Of a stretch of DNA of 64,000 nucleotides, positions 8,606 to 22,592 are shown piece by piece. Source of the stretch: Streptomyces bauhiniae (GTDB lineage: Bacteria > Actinomycetota > Actinomycetes > Streptomycetales > Streptomycetaceae); NCBI RefSeq assembly GCF_004784475.1, contig NZ_SRRT01000003.1, positions 434,001-498,000 on the forward strand, in the 5' to 3' direction. Made by a program: the position numbers and the translations under genes. The notes beneath the pieces were generated by a model. That model had not been told where the DNA came from and ran no database searches. It worked only from the letters and a program-made list of their open reading frames with translations. Every line of letters begins with the position of its first letter. Position 1 is the stretch's first letter.

Positions 8606-9662
8606 GCAGACCACCCGGTCCGTCGCCGCCGCCGCGCTCCTGGTGGGCGCCGGACTGCTGACCCGGCGCGCGCTGCGCCGCCGGGTCAAGGACTCCCCGC
8701 TGTGGCCGATGCCCACGCTGGACCCGCCCATCTCCGGGCGCCCCCGTACGCGGGCGCTGCGGCTGCTGCTGACCGGGCACGAGCGGATCGCGGACGGCGT
8801 GGTGCGCCTCCGCCTGGAGGGCAGCGACCTGCCCGCCTGGGAGCCGGGCGCGCATCTGGACCTGGTGCTGCCCTCGGGTCTGGTCCGCCAGTACTCGCTG
8901 TGCGGGGACCCGGCCAACTCCTCGGTGTACGAGGTGGCCGCGCGGCTGGTCGAGGACGGCCGGGGCGGCTCGCGTGAGGTGCACGAGCAGCTCACCGAGG
9001 GCCTGGAACTGGAGGTGCGCGGTCCGCGCAACCGCTTCCCGCTGGTGGAGGCGCCCGCCTACGTGTTCGTGGCCGGCGGCATCGGGATCACCCCGGTGCT
9101 GCCGATGCTGCGGGCCCTGTCGGAGGACGTGGACGTACGGCTGCTGTACTGCGGGCGTACGCGGGCCTCGATGCCGTTCCTGAAGGAGGCGGCGGCGCTG
9201 GTCGGGGACGGGTGCACGGTGGTGGCCGAGGACGAGGACGGGCGCCCCGACCTCACCGCGCTGCTGACCGGGCTGCCCGAGGGCGCGGTCGTGTACTGCT
9301 GTGGCCCGGAGGGGCTGATGGCGGCGGTGGAGGCGGCGCTGCCCGAGGGGACCGCGCTGCACCTGGAGCGGTTCGCCCCGCGTACGGCGGGCGGCGAGGA
9401 CACCGCGTTCGAGGTGGAACTGCGGCGCAGCGGGCGGACGTTGACCGTCCCGGCCGACTCCACCGTGCTGGCGGCGGTGCGCCGGGAGCTACCGGACACC
9501 CTCTACTCCTGCGAGCAGGGTTTCTGCGGGACCTGCCAACAGCGGGTGCTGGAGGGCGAGGTGGATCACCGGGACGAGCTGCTGACGGACGGGGAGCGCG
9601 ACGACTCGATGCTGATCTGCGTCTCCCGCGCCCGCGGTGAGCGGCTGGTGCTGGACATGTGA
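8598..9662 (+). CDS. Membrane-anchored PDR/VanB-type oxidoreductase (flavin + 2Fe-2S)
   Basis: The 354-aa protein has a short hydrophobic N-terminus (~8-24), a ferredoxin-reductase flavin domain (RQYSLCGDP, residues ~95-103), an NAD(P)-binding part (VFVAGGIGITPVLPML; YCCGPEGLM), and a C-terminal plant-type ferredoxin domain. The ferredoxin domain has cluster ligands CEQGFCGTC and a distal Cys in DDSMLICVS. It should pass electrons from NAD(P)H through flavin to the 2Fe-2S centre and on to a partner oxygenase, most simply the diiron protein encoded just upstream with an 8-nt overlap. FMN versus FAD is not settled by eye. Confidence 0.9.
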   Translation: MPEQTTRSVAAAALLVGAGLLTRRALRRRVKDSPLWPMPTLDPPISGRPRTRALRLLLTGHERIADGVVRLRLEGSDLPAWEPGAHLDLVLPSGLVRQYSLCGDPANSSVYEVAARLVEDGRGGSREVHEQLTEGLELEVRGPRNRFPLVEAPAYVFVAGGIGITPVLPMLRALSEDVDVRLLYCGRTRASMPFLKEAAALVGDGCTVVAEDEDGRPDLTALLTGLPEGAVVYCCGPEGLMAAVEAALPEGTALHLERFAPRTAGGEDTAFEVELRRSGRTLTVPADSTVLAAVRRELPDTLYSCEQGFCGTCQQRVLEGEVDHRDELLTDGERDDSMLICVSRARGERLVLDM

Positions 9663-9722
9663 GCGCCGGCCGGGCGGAACCGGATCGTCCAAGTGTCGTT
9701 GCCGGTCGGTAAGGTTGAACCC

Positions 9723-10412
9723 ATGGGTACCGGGGTTCGCCGCAGGATGGGCGTCGAGGAGCGGCGGCAGCAGTTGATCAAGGTCGCGCTCGACCTGTTC
9801 AGCCGGCGCTCGCCCGACGAGGTCTCGATCGACGAGATAGCGTCGGCCGCGGGCATCTCCCGCCCGCTGGTCTACCACTACTTCCCCGGCAAGATGAGTC
9901 TGTACGAGGCCGCGCTGACGCGGGCGGCGGAGGATCTGGCGGGCCGCTTCGAGGAGCCCCACGAGGGCCCGCTCGGCGCCCGGCTGCTCCGGGTGATGGG
10001 CCGCTTCTTCGACTTCGTGGACGAGCACGGGCCGGGCTTCTCCGCCCTGATGCGGGGTGGCCCGGCCGTCGGCTCCTCCGCCACCAACGCCCTCGTCGAC
10101 TCGGTACGCCAGGCGTCCTACGAGCAGATCCTGTCCCACCTGGGGATCACCGAGGCGCCCGCCCGGCTGGAGCTGGTGGTGCGCTCCTGGATCTCGCTGG
10201 TGGAGTCGACGGCGCTGATCTGGCTGGAGGGCCGCCGGGTGCCGCGCGAGGAGCTGGAACGCCAGCTCGTGCACGACTTCGGCGCCCTGGCCGCGGTGAG
10301 CGCCGCGTACGACCCCGAAATGGCCGCCGTAGTCCGGACGTTCGTACAGAACGAGCCGGGCGACGGTCCCTTCGCGGAACTCGCCGCCCGGCTGATCTCC
10401 CTGGCGTCCTGA
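9723..10412 (+). CDS. TetR family transcriptional regulator
   Basis: This 229-aa protein has the TetR N-terminal helix-turn-helix (VSIDEIASAAGISRPLVYHYFPGK, residues ~35-58) and a helical ligand domain. I chose the ATG at 9723 rather than the upstream GTG at 9693 because TAAGGT, a -10-like hexamer, ends 7 nt before it. The gene follows the diiron/reductase pair by 60 bp in the same direction and probably regulates it, although no palindromic operator stood out. Its stop lies 4 bp from the stop of the convergent amylase-pullulanase gene. Confidence 0.9.
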   Translation: MGTGVRRRMGVEERRQQLIKVALDLFSRRSPDEVSIDEIASAAGISRPLVYHYFPGKMSLYEAALTRAAEDLAGRFEEPHEGPLGARLLRVMGRFFDFVDEHGPGFSALMRGGPAVGSSATNALVDSVRQASYEQILSHLGITEAPARLELVVRSWISLVESTALIWLEGRRVPREELERQLVHDFGALAAVSAAYDPEMAAVVRTFVQNEPGDGPFAELAARLISLAS

Positions 10413-10416
10413 CCCG

Positions 10417-15813
<5,397 letters not shown>

Positions 15814-15885
15814 GGGCACAAACTCCTAAGGCCTGCGGCACGGCTTCGCTGCCGGACGCGGCGTGACCGTACCGCCGTCGAAAGC

Positions 15886-15932
15886 CTTGCAGCAAGACTT
15901 GTGAAACATGAAGAAAGAAATTTCAGCGGTGA
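15886..15932 (-). promoter_or_regulatory. MalR/Reg1-type operator elements upstream of amylase-pullulanase
   Basis: CTTGC-A-GCAAG is a perfect 11-bp palindrome at 15886-15896, followed by ACTTGTGAAAC and a TTTCAGC at 15921-15927. The same CTTGCA/TGCAAG and TTTCAGC words recur before the alpha-amylase and malE genes, which suggests a shared LacI-family repressor. The assignment to MalR is inference. Confidence 0.6.
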
Positions 15933-15940
15933 ACGAGGGA

Positions 15941-15969
15941 CGAACCGCCCGTATACGACGGACGGTTCG
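15941..15969 (-). terminator. Terminator of secreted alpha-amylase gene
   Basis: CGAACCG pairs with CGGTTCG, with one internal mismatch and an inner CCGT/ACGG pairing around a 5-nt loop. It lies 25 bp downstream of the amylase stop on the minus strand. Confidence 0.7.
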
Positions 15970-15993
15970 CCGGGAGGTACCTCAAGGGGAGCG

Positions 15994-17370
15994 TCAGCAG
16001 CTCGACTTGCCCGCGTACAGCGCGAGCGCGGTGTTGGCGCCGAGGGTCGCGGTGAACTGGCCGCTCGAGTTCACCGACACCGTGGTGTTGTTCTGCACGT
16101 TGCAGTACGTGCCCGCCGCCAGCGAGGTCTGATAGGTGCGGGAGAGCGACGAGGACTCGTGGTTGATGGCCACGAACCCCTTGTTGCCGCGCCCGAAGGC
16201 GATGGCGTCGTTGCCGTTGTCCCACCAGTTGGAGAGGGCCTGGCCGCGGGTGGCGTTGCGGAAGGCGACCATGGATTTGATCTCCGGCCAGGCGTGCTGG
16301 CACTTCCAGCCGTCCTGCCAACAGGCGTTGACCTTGCCCCCGTTGGGCGGTCCGGCGTCCGCGTCCGACCACTCGTAGCCGGAGTTGATGTCCGGGGCGC
16401 CGTACGGATAGGCCAGCATGAAGACGTTGGCCAGCGTGTAGTTGGCGCCGTCCTTGTAGTTGAGGGTGCTGCCGTTGCGCTCGGTGTCGTGGTTGTCGAC
16501 GAAGACCCCGGAGACCGAGCTGCTCATGTACCCCCAGCCCTCACCGTAGTTCTTCAGATAGGCGAGGTTCTCGTTGTTGAACACCCGCTTGAGGTCGTAG
16601 GCGTAGCGGAACTCCTGGACATCGCCGTTGCCCGTGTACTCGGTGGGCTGGACGGCCTCGCCCGCGCCGTAGATGACCTCCTGCTTCCAGTACACGGACG
16701 GGTTGGTCAGCCGGGACTTGATGTTGGCCAGGTCGGCCTTGTCGATGTGCTTGGCCGCGTCGATGCGGAAGCCGTCGACGCCCAGCGAGAGCAGGTCGTT
16801 CAGGTACCCGGCGATGGTCTTGCGGACGTACTCCTCGCCGGTGTCCAGGTCGGCCAGGCCCACCAGTTCGCAGTGCTGGACGTTGTAGCGGTCCTGGTAG
16901 TTGCTGACCTGGGCGGTGCAGTCGTCGAAGTCGGGCGAGGAGTACAGGCCCGGGTAGTTGTACTTGGTGTACGACGAGCCGCCGGTACCGGTACCGCTGC
17001 CCGCGGACATGTGGTTGATCACCGTGTCGGTGACGACCTTCACGCCGGCCGAGTGACACGTGTCGACCATGCTCTTGAAGGCCGCCCGGTCACCGAGCCG
17101 GCCCGCGATCTTGTACGAGACGGGCTGGTACGAGGTCCACCACTGGGAGCCCTGTATGTGCTCGGCGGGCGGGGAGACCTGCACATACCCGTATCCGGCC
17201 GGGCCGAGGGTGGTGGTGCACTCGCGGGCCACCGAGGCGAAGTTCCACTCGAAGAGGACGGCGGTGACGTCCTTGGTGCCGGGCGGGGACGCCTGTGCAG
17301 TAGTCGGGTACATGCCAATCGAGGCCGCTGCCGCGAGGGCGAGCGCCACGGTGAGGGTTCTGCGTGCCAT
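15994..17370 (-). CDS. Secreted alpha-amylase (GH13)
   Basis: This 458-aa alpha-amylase has a signal peptide ([19 protein letters not shown]..., cleavage probably after TAQA). Catalytic residues are visible: [10 protein letters not shown] (nucleophile ~Asp204), YGAGEAV (acid ~Glu239) and FVDNHDTER (~Asp295). [10 protein letters not shown] gives the conserved Asn-His near ~110. There is no C-terminal starch-binding domain, so it is the short form of Streptomyces amylase. The ATG at 17370 has AAGGAA upstream, and the signal peptide begins here; the in-frame extension beyond it runs through the operator and is not coding. Endo-hydrolysis of starch outside the cell feeds the MalEFG importer encoded nearby. 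Confidence 0.95.
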   Translation of the reverse strand: MARRTLTVALALAAAASIGMYPTTAQASPPGTKDVTAVLFEWNFASVARECTTTLGPAGYGYVQVSPPAEHIQGSQWWTSYQPVSYKIAGRLGDRAAFKSMVDTCHSAGVKVVTDTVINHMSAGSGTGTGGSSYTKYNYPGLYSSPDFDDCTAQVSNYQDRYNVQHCELVGLADLDTGEEYVRKTIAGYLNDLLSLGVDGFRIDAAKHIDKADLANIKSRLTNPSVYWKQEVIYGAGEAVQPTEYTGNGDVQEFRYAYDLKRVFNNENLAYLKNYGEGWGYMSSSVSGVFVDNHDTERNGSTLNYKDGANYTLANVFMLAYPYGAPDINSGYEWSDADAGPPNGGKVNACWQDGWKCQHAWPEIKSMVAFRNATRGQALSNWWDNGNDAIAFGRGNKGFVAINHESSSLSRTYQTSLAAGTYCNVQNNTTVSVNSSGQFTATLGANTALALYAGKSSC

Positions 17371-17421
17371 GTGGGGGTTCCTTCGTCGTTGAAGGCTGTT
17401 GCCGCAGGACTGGGTGCCCTT

Positions 17422-17446
17422 GCTGAAATGTTTCAGCAAACTTGCG
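17422..17446 (-). promoter_or_regulatory. Operator upstream of alpha-amylase gene
   Basis: GCTGAAA-TG-TTTCAGC is a perfect palindrome (17422-17437), followed at once by AAACTTGCGG. It lies 52 bp upstream of the amylase ATG. The TTTCAGC and CTTGC words match elements before the other maltodextrin genes. Binding by MalR is inferred from the shared motif and from known MalR/Reg1 control of Streptomyces amylases. Confidence 0.6.
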
Positions 17447-17463
17447 GTGACGCAGATGTTAAA

Positions 17464-17491
17464 GGCCCGCTGCCTGAAAAGGCAGCGGGCC
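17464..17491 (-). terminator. Terminator of the mal/alpha-glucosidase operon
   Basis: A perfect 11-bp GC-rich stem (GGCCCGCTGCC with its complement) with loop TGAAAA lies 38 bp downstream of the alpha-glucosidase stop. Confidence 0.9.
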
Positions 17492-17503
17492 GTGGGAAGT
17501 TGA

Positions 17504-17519
17504 TGCAAGAACTTTCAGC
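17504..17519 (-). promoter_or_regulatory. Mal-type element between terminator and alpha-glucosidase stop
   Basis: TGCAAG-AA-CTTTCAGC repeats the two words found in the amylase and malE control regions. It sits upstream of the terminator, so it may be an auxiliary operator for the amylase promoter about 80 bp away. Confidence 0.4.
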
Positions 17520-17528
17520 GAGAGGCTG

Positions 17529-19211
17529 TCAGGCCGTGGTCCACCAGACCGTGGTGTCGGCCGGGACCTCGGCCCCGGCGGCACCCTCGGTGATCTCCCC
17601 ACTGGCGAGCAGCACCCGCCCGTACGCCGGGACGGTGACCGGCGCCCCGGTGGTGTTGGCGACACAGCTGAACTCCCCGCGCCGGAAGGCGAGTACGCCC
17701 TCGGGGGCGGCCAGCCACTCGACGCCCGTGCCCGCGCCGAGGGTGGGCTGTTCGCGCCGGGCGGCGACCGCGGCCCGGTACAGCTCCAGCGTCGAACCGG
17801 CCACGCCGGTCTGCGCCTCCACACTCAGCTCACCCCAGCCCGCCGGCTGCGGCAGCCAGCTCCCCCCGCCGCCGAACCCGTACGAGGAGCCCTCGCGGGT
17901 CCACGGGATCGGCACCCTGCAGCCGTCGCGGAAGCCGTCCTGGCCCGCGCCCCGGAAGTAGGCGGGGTCCTGGCGCACCTCGTCGGGCAGGTCGACCACG
18001 TCGGGCAGGCCCAGTTCCTCGCCCTGGTAGAGGTAGGCGGAGCCGGGCAGCGCCAGCATCAGCAGGGTGGCCGCGCGGGCCCGGCGCAGGCCGAGGGCGC
18101 GGTCGCCGGCGGTGCGGATCTGGGTGCCGAGGCCGGGCGGGTTGGCGAAGCGGGTGGCGTGCCGGGTGACGTCGTGGTTGGAGAGCACCCAGGTGGCCGG
18201 GGCGTCGACCGGGCGCATCGCGGCGAGCGTGCGGTCGATGACCTCGCGCAACTGCTCTGCGTCCCAGTCGGTGCCGAGGTACTGGAAGTTGAACGCCTGG
18301 TGCAGCTCGTCGGGGCGGACGTAATTGGCGGTCCGCTCGATGGTCGGCGTCCACGCCTCCGCGACGAAAATTCGCTCGCCCGCGTACTCGTCCAGCACGG
18401 TCCGCCACTGCCGGTAGACCTCGTGGACGCCCTCCTGGTCGAAGAACGGCATCACGTCGTTGCCCAGCAGCTTGAGCTGGTCGTGGGCGCCGAGGTCGGG
18501 CAGGCCGTCGGCCTTCACCAGGCCGTGGGCCACGTCGATGCGGAAGCCGTCCACGCCCATGTCCAGCCAGAACCGCAGGATGGACCGGAACTCGTCGCCC
18601 ACCGCCGGGTGGTTCCAGTTGAAGTCGGGCTGCTCGGGCGCGAAGAGGTGCAGGTACCACTCCCCCAGCGTGCCGTCGGGCTCGGTGACCCGGGTCCAGG
18701 CGGGGCCGCCGAAGATGGACTCCCAGTCGTTGGGCGGGAGTTCGCCGTCCATGCCCTTGCCGGGGCGGAAGTGGTACCGCTCGCGCAGCGGCGAGCCGGG
18801 CCCCTCCGCGAGCGCCCGCTTGAACCACTCGTGCTGGTCGGAGGAGTGGTTGGGGACCAGGTCCACGATGATCCGCAGGGACAGCTCGTGGGCGTCGCGG
18901 ATCAGCGCGTCGGCGTCCAGCAGGTTGCCGAACATCGGGTCGACGGCACGGTAGTCGGCCACGTCGTACCCGGCGTCGGCCTGCGGGGAGGCGTAGAACG
19001 GGCTGAGCCAGACGGCGTCCACGCCGAGGTCGCGCAGGTAGGGCAGTCTGGCCCGCACGCCGGCCAGGTCGCCCATGCCGTCGCCGTTGGAGTCGGCGAA
19101 GCTGCGCGGATAGACCTGGTAGATCACCGCGCCGCGCCACCAGTCGCGGTGCTGGGCGGCGGGGGCGACGGCGGTGTCGTCGGCCGGGGCTGCGAGATGC
19201 TGCTGGCTCAT
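17529..19211 (-). CDS. Cytoplasmic alpha-glucosidase (GH13)
   Basis: The 560-aa protein lacks a signal peptide and has the oligo-1,6-/alpha-glucosidase signature set: WWRGAVIYQVYPRSFADSNGDGMGDL, DLVPNHSSDQHEWF, nucleophile in DGFRIDVAHG (~Asp225), FVAEAW (~Glu285) and LSNHDVTRH (~Asp346). It should hydrolyse imported maltose/maltodextrins to glucose. It starts 57 bp after malG on the same strand and is probably the last gene of a malEFG-glucosidase operon. The start ATG has AAGGA upstream. Exact linkage preference (alpha-1,4 or alpha-1,6) cannot be fixed by eye. Confidence 0.92.
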   Translation of the reverse strand: MSQQHLAAPADDTAVAPAAQHRDWWRGAVIYQVYPRSFADSNGDGMGDLAGVRARLPYLRDLGVDAVWLSPFYASPQADAGYDVADYRAVDPMFGNLLDADALIRDAHELSLRIIVDLVPNHSSDQHEWFKRALAEGPGSPLRERYHFRPGKGMDGELPPNDWESIFGGPAWTRVTEPDGTLGEWYLHLFAPEQPDFNWNHPAVGDEFRSILRFWLDMGVDGFRIDVAHGLVKADGLPDLGAHDQLKLLGNDVMPFFDQEGVHEVYRQWRTVLDEYAGERIFVAEAWTPTIERTANYVRPDELHQAFNFQYLGTDWDAEQLREVIDRTLAAMRPVDAPATWVLSNHDVTRHATRFANPPGLGTQIRTAGDRALGLRRARAATLLMLALPGSAYLYQGEELGLPDVVDLPDEVRQDPAYFRGAGQDGFRDGCRVPIPWTREGSSYGFGGGGSWLPQPAGWGELSVEAQTGVAGSTLELYRAAVAARREQPTLGAGTGVEWLAAPEGVLAFRRGEFSCVANTTGAPVTVPAYGRVLLASGEITEGAAGAEVPADTTVWWTTA

Positions 19212-19268
19212 GGCGTCCTTGGTGCGTGACGAGGTTCGGTTCGTGTCGGGCGTGGGTGCGGCGGGGCG

Positions 19269-20189
19269 TCAGCCCTTGGTGCCGCCCGCGGTGAGGCCGG
19301 TGACGAGGTTCTTCTGCACGAGGTAGAAGAACACCGACACCGGTATCGCTATCAGTACCGCGGTCGCGGCCATGTAGTTCCACTGCGCGTCGTGCTCGCT
19401 GACGAAGGTCTGCAGGCCGACCGCGAAGGTGTACTTGGAGTCGTCCAGCATGAAGGTCGTGGCGAACGCGACCTCGCCGACCGCCGTGATGAAGTTGTAG
19501 AACGCGGCGACGGCCAGGCCCGGCCGGGCCAGCGGCAGGATCAGCCGGAAGAAGGTGCCGAACGGGGTGAGCCCGTCCACCCGGCCCGCCTCGTCGATCT
19601 CGAAGGGGATGGTGTCGAAGTACCCCTTGAGCAGCCACGCGCTGTACGGCACGGCGGTGGAGCAGTTGATGAGGATCAGCGCCCAGTAGGTGTCGATCAG
19701 GCCCAGCTCGCCGAAGATCTCGTACATCGGCACGATGAGGATGGCGATCGGGAACGCCTGGGTGAGCAGCAGGACCCACATCAGCGGCTTGTAGCCGGGG
19801 AAGCGCATCCGGGAGACGGCGTAGCCGGTGGTGGCGGCGACGAAGACGCCGATGAAGGTGGTGCCGAGCGCCACGATCATCGTCGACTTGAACCAGTCGA
19901 AGAAGCCGGTGTGCTGGAGCACGAAGGCGTAGTTGGCGAAGCCCATCCGGCCGAAGATGCGGCCCGGGTGCAGGTAGTCGTCCTTCTCCGGGCCGAGGGA
20001 CAGGAAGAACAGCCAGGCCACCGGGACCAGCGCGATCAGGCTCGCCAGGACCAGGCCGCCGTGCAGCAGGACGGTGCCCAGCGGGCCGCGCTCGCCGCGC
20101 CGGCGGGTCGCGCGGGGCCGGGCGGCGGCCGGCGCGGCGGCGGTGAGGCCAGGTCCCGGTGCGGTCTCGGGGGGTGTCGTGGTGCTCAT
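19269..20189 (-). CDS. malG: Maltose/maltodextrin ABC transporter permease MalG
   Basis: This 306-aa membrane protein has a basic cytoplasmic N-terminus and six predicted transmembrane segments (first ~52-75). The permease EAA loop EIDEAGRVDGLTPFGTFFRLILPLARPG is near residue ~215. It pairs with MalF to form the membrane channel of a CUT1 sugar importer. ATG 20189 has AGGAG at good spacing and lies 19 bp after the malF stop; the Met 13 codons upstream would overlap malF and lacks this site. No ATPase gene is present here, as expected for Streptomyces, where a shared ATPase (MsiK) serves several CUT1 importers. Confidence 0.93.
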   Translation of the reverse strand: MSTTTPPETAPGPGLTAAAPAAARPRATRRRGERGPLGTVLLHGGLVLASLIALVPVAWLFFLSLGPEKDDYLHPGRIFGRMGFANYAFVLQHTGFFDWFKSTMIVALGTTFIGVFVAATTGYAVSRMRFPGYKPLMWVLLLTQAFPIAILIVPMYEIFGELGLIDTYWALILINCSTAVPYSAWLLKGYFDTIPFEIDEAGRVDGLTPFGTFFRLILPLARPGLAVAAFYNFITAVGEVAFATTFMLDDSKYTFAVGLQTFVSEHDAQWNYMAATAVLIAIPVSVFFYLVQKNLVTGLTAGGTKG

Positions 20190-20208
20190 GGCGGCGGCTC
20201 CTGCGGCG

Positions 20209-21213
20209 TCAGACGGCGAGCTGGTCATTGCGCTTCAGCCAGCGGAAGTAGAAGGAGGTGAACACGGTCAGGATCGACAGCAGCAGTACGCCGTACGCGG
20301 CGGACTGGGCGAAGTCGCGCGGCTGCTGGCCGAAGCCGAGGAAGTAGGCCCAGGTGACGAGGATCTGGGCGTCCGGGGCGCCGGTCGGGCCGAACAGCAG
20401 GAAGATGATGGCGAACTGGTTGAAGGTCCAGATCACCCCGAGCAGGACGACGGTGGAGCTGACCGAGCGCAGTCCGGGCAGAGTGACGTGCCTAAAGCGC
20501 TGCCAGGCGCTCGCGCCGTCCATCTCGGCGGCCTCGTACAGCGAGGAGTCGATGGACTGCAGCCCGCCGAGCAGCGAGAGCATCATGAACGGCACCCCGC
20601 ACCAGGTGTTGACCATGATGGCGGCGAACCGCTGCCAGAAGGTGTCCTCCAGCCACTGCGGCTGGGGCAGGTGGAGGGCACCGAGGACCTGGTTGAGCAC
20701 GCCGGAGTCGGCCAGCATGATCCGCCAGGAGAAGACGGTGACGAAGGTGGGCACCGCCCAGGGCAGCACCAGCAGCAGCCGGTAGACGGTGCGCCCGCGC
20801 AGCTTCTGGTCGAGCATCATCGCGAGGCCGAGTCCGATGACGTAGTGCAGGGTGACGCAGGCGACGGTCCAGAACACGGTCCACAGGAAGTGCGACCAGA
20901 AGCGGTCGTAGGCCGTGGGGCCGAAGAGGATGTCCTGGTAGTTGTCCAGACCGATGAACTTGTAGGTGGCGTCGATGTGGTTGACGCCGATGGTGCGCGC
21001 CGAGTTGAGGCTGTTGGCGTCGGTGAGGGTCAGGTAGACGCCCCGCACCAGCGGGTAGCCCACGAGGACACCGAGCACGACGACCACGGGCGCGATCATC
21101 GCGTACGCGTACCAGTACCTCTGGTAGCCGTTCTTCAGGCGCTGCCCGAGACCGGGCCGGGGCGGCCGCTCACCGCTGCGCCGGCCGGTCGCGCGGTCGA
21201 TGGCGACTGTCAT
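20209..21213 (-). CDS. malF: Maltose/maltodextrin ABC transporter permease MalF
   Basis: This 334-aa CUT1 permease shows a long first transmembrane segment (YAMIAPVVVVLGVLVGYPLV), several further hydrophobic helices, and the EAA loop YEAAEMDGASAWQRFRHVTLPGLR (~235-260). It is the partner of MalG. GAAGGTG precedes the ATG. The gene is separated from malE by ~100 bp containing a very stable hairpin, which probably sets malE expression above malFG. Confidence 0.93.
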   Translation of the reverse strand: MTVAIDRATGRRSGERPPRPGLGQRLKNGYQRYWYAYAMIAPVVVVLGVLVGYPLVRGVYLTLTDANSLNSARTIGVNHIDATYKFIGLDNYQDILFGPTAYDRFWSHFLWTVFWTVACVTLHYVIGLGLAMMLDQKLRGRTVYRLLLVLPWAVPTFVTVFSWRIMLADSGVLNQVLGALHLPQPQWLEDTFWQRFAAIMVNTWCGVPFMMLSLLGGLQSIDSSLYEAAEMDGASAWQRFRHVTLPGLRSVSSTVVLLGVIWTFNQFAIIFLLFGPTGAPDAQILVTWAYFLGFGQQPRDFAQSAAYGVLLLSILTVFTSFYFRWLKRNDQLAV

Positions 21214-21259
21214 GGTGCGACACCTTCTACAAGTTCGGGGGCGGGCTGGTCACAGGCCG

Positions 21260-21311
21260 GTGGCCGCCGGGTTCCCCCCATCCCCCACGGCGGGGGGAAC
21301 CCGGCGGCCAC
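21260..21311 (-). terminator. malE-malF intercistronic hairpin (attenuator/processing stem)
   Basis: A perfect 20-bp stem closes a 12-nt loop. The arms start GTGGCCGCCGGGTT and end in GGCGGCCAC, with six C paired to six G at the top. It lies between the malE stop and malF start inside one operon, so it likely acts as a partial terminator or as an mRNA 3'-end stabiliser for malE. Confidence 0.8.
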
Positions 21312-21317
21312 ACGGGC

Positions 21318-22592
21318 TCACTTGCTGAAGTCGGGCACCAGCTTGGCGATGGCCAGCTCGGCGTTGCTCAGGCCCTTGTCCAGCGGCTCCTTGCCCCCGG
21401 CCACCTTGGGCAGCTCGGTGTCCAGCGGGCCCCACAGCGAGCTGTACTCCGGCAGCGCCGGGCGGGGCTGGGCGGCGGAGAGCACGCCCTGGTAGCCGGC
21501 GATGCCGGGGTCGGCCTTGACCTGGGAGGTGTAGGCGTCGCCGCGGGTCGGCAGCGTGGAGTTCTTCAGCGCGATGGTCTCCTGGGACTTCGCCGAGGTC
21601 ATGAACTTCACGAACTTCAGGGCCGCGTCCTGGTGGGCCTTGTCCGCGCCGGCGTAGACCGAGAGGTTGTGGCCGCCGGTCGGGGCGCCCGCCTTGCCGG
21701 CCGAGCCGGCCGGGACGGTGGCGATGCCGAGGTTGGACTTGTCCTTGAAGGCCGAGCCCTTGTAGAAGTTCGTGATCTCCCAGGGGCCCTGGATGATCGA
21801 GGCGACCTTGCCGTTGACGAACGCGTCCTGGATGTGGGCGTAGGCGTCCGCGGTGGTGTCCGCCTTGTGCAGGCCCTTGCCGGAGAACGTGCTCTGCCAG
21901 GTGCCGTACGCCTTCTTCGCCGGGGCGGAGGCGACGGTGACCTTCTTGGCCGAGGCGTCGACGGTGTCGGTGCCCTCGCCGTAGAGGAAGCACTGGGCGT
22001 AGTACGCCTGGGTGGAGCCCCAGTAGCCGTCGACCTTCGCCTTGTCCTTGACCTTGGCGGCGTCTGCCTTCAGCTCGTCCCAGGTCTTGGGGGCCTCGGT
22101 GATGCCGGCCTGCTTGAACAGGGCCTTGTTGTAGACGAACGCGAGGGTGTCGGTGACCAGCGGCACGCCGTAGGTCTTGCCCTCGTACTGGGCCTGCTTG
22201 ATCAGGTTGGGCTCGAACTTGTCCTGCTCGGCCAGGGCGTCGGTGCCGTCCAGCGGCAGGAAGAAGCCCTTCTTGGCGAAGGCCGGGGTCCAGCCGACCT
22301 CGGACCGCAGGATGTCCGGCGCGCCCTTGGAGCCGGCGGCGGTGTCGAACTTGTTCTGCGCCTGGTCGAAGGGCACGTTGACGTACTTGACCTTGATGTT
22401 CTTGTTGGCGGCCTGGAACTGCTCGACCAGGGCCTTGTACGTCGGCGCCTCATTGGTGGCGTTGGAGGTGTCCCACCAGGTGAGGGTCACCGGGCCCCCC
22501 GCCTTGCTGTCGCCGTCGTCGCTCCCGCCGCACGCCGTCGCCGTGAGGGCGAGGGACGCCACGAGCGCGGAGGCCGCTATGCCACGCCGCAT
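21318..22592 (-). CDS. malE: Maltose/maltodextrin-binding lipoprotein MalE
   Basis: The 424-aa extracellular solute-binding protein starts MRRGIAASALVASLALTATACGG, a lipoprotein signal with a weak lipobox ending at Cys22, so it is tethered to the outer membrane face. Family features include GPVTLTWWDTSNATNE near the mature N-terminus, KGAPDILRSEVGW, YGVPLVTDTLAFVYNK and GPWEITNFYKG, typical of CUT1 sugar binders. It delivers maltodextrins to MalFG. AAGGAGAAC lies just upstream of ATG 22592. It is the first gene of the operon and is divergent from malR with repressor-like sites between. Confidence 0.95.
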   Translation of the reverse strand: MRRGIAASALVASLALTATACGGSDDGDSKAGGPVTLTWWDTSNATNEAPTYKALVEQFQAANKNIKVKYVNVPFDQAQNKFDTAAGSKGAPDILRSEVGWTPAFAKKGFFLPLDGTDALAEQDKFEPNLIKQAQYEGKTYGVPLVTDTLAFVYNKALFKQAGITEAPKTWDELKADAAKVKDKAKVDGYWGSTQAYYAQCFLYGEGTDTVDASAKKVTVASAPAKKAYGTWQSTFSGKGLHKADTTADAYAHIQDAFVNGKVASIIQGPWEITNFYKGSAFKDKSNLGIATVPAGSAGKAGAPTGGHNLSVYAGADKAHQDAALKFVKFMTSAKSQETIALKNSTLPTRGDAYTSQVKADPGIAGYQGVLSAAQPRPALPEYSSLWGPLDTELPKVAGGKEPLDKGLSNAELAIAKLVPDFSK

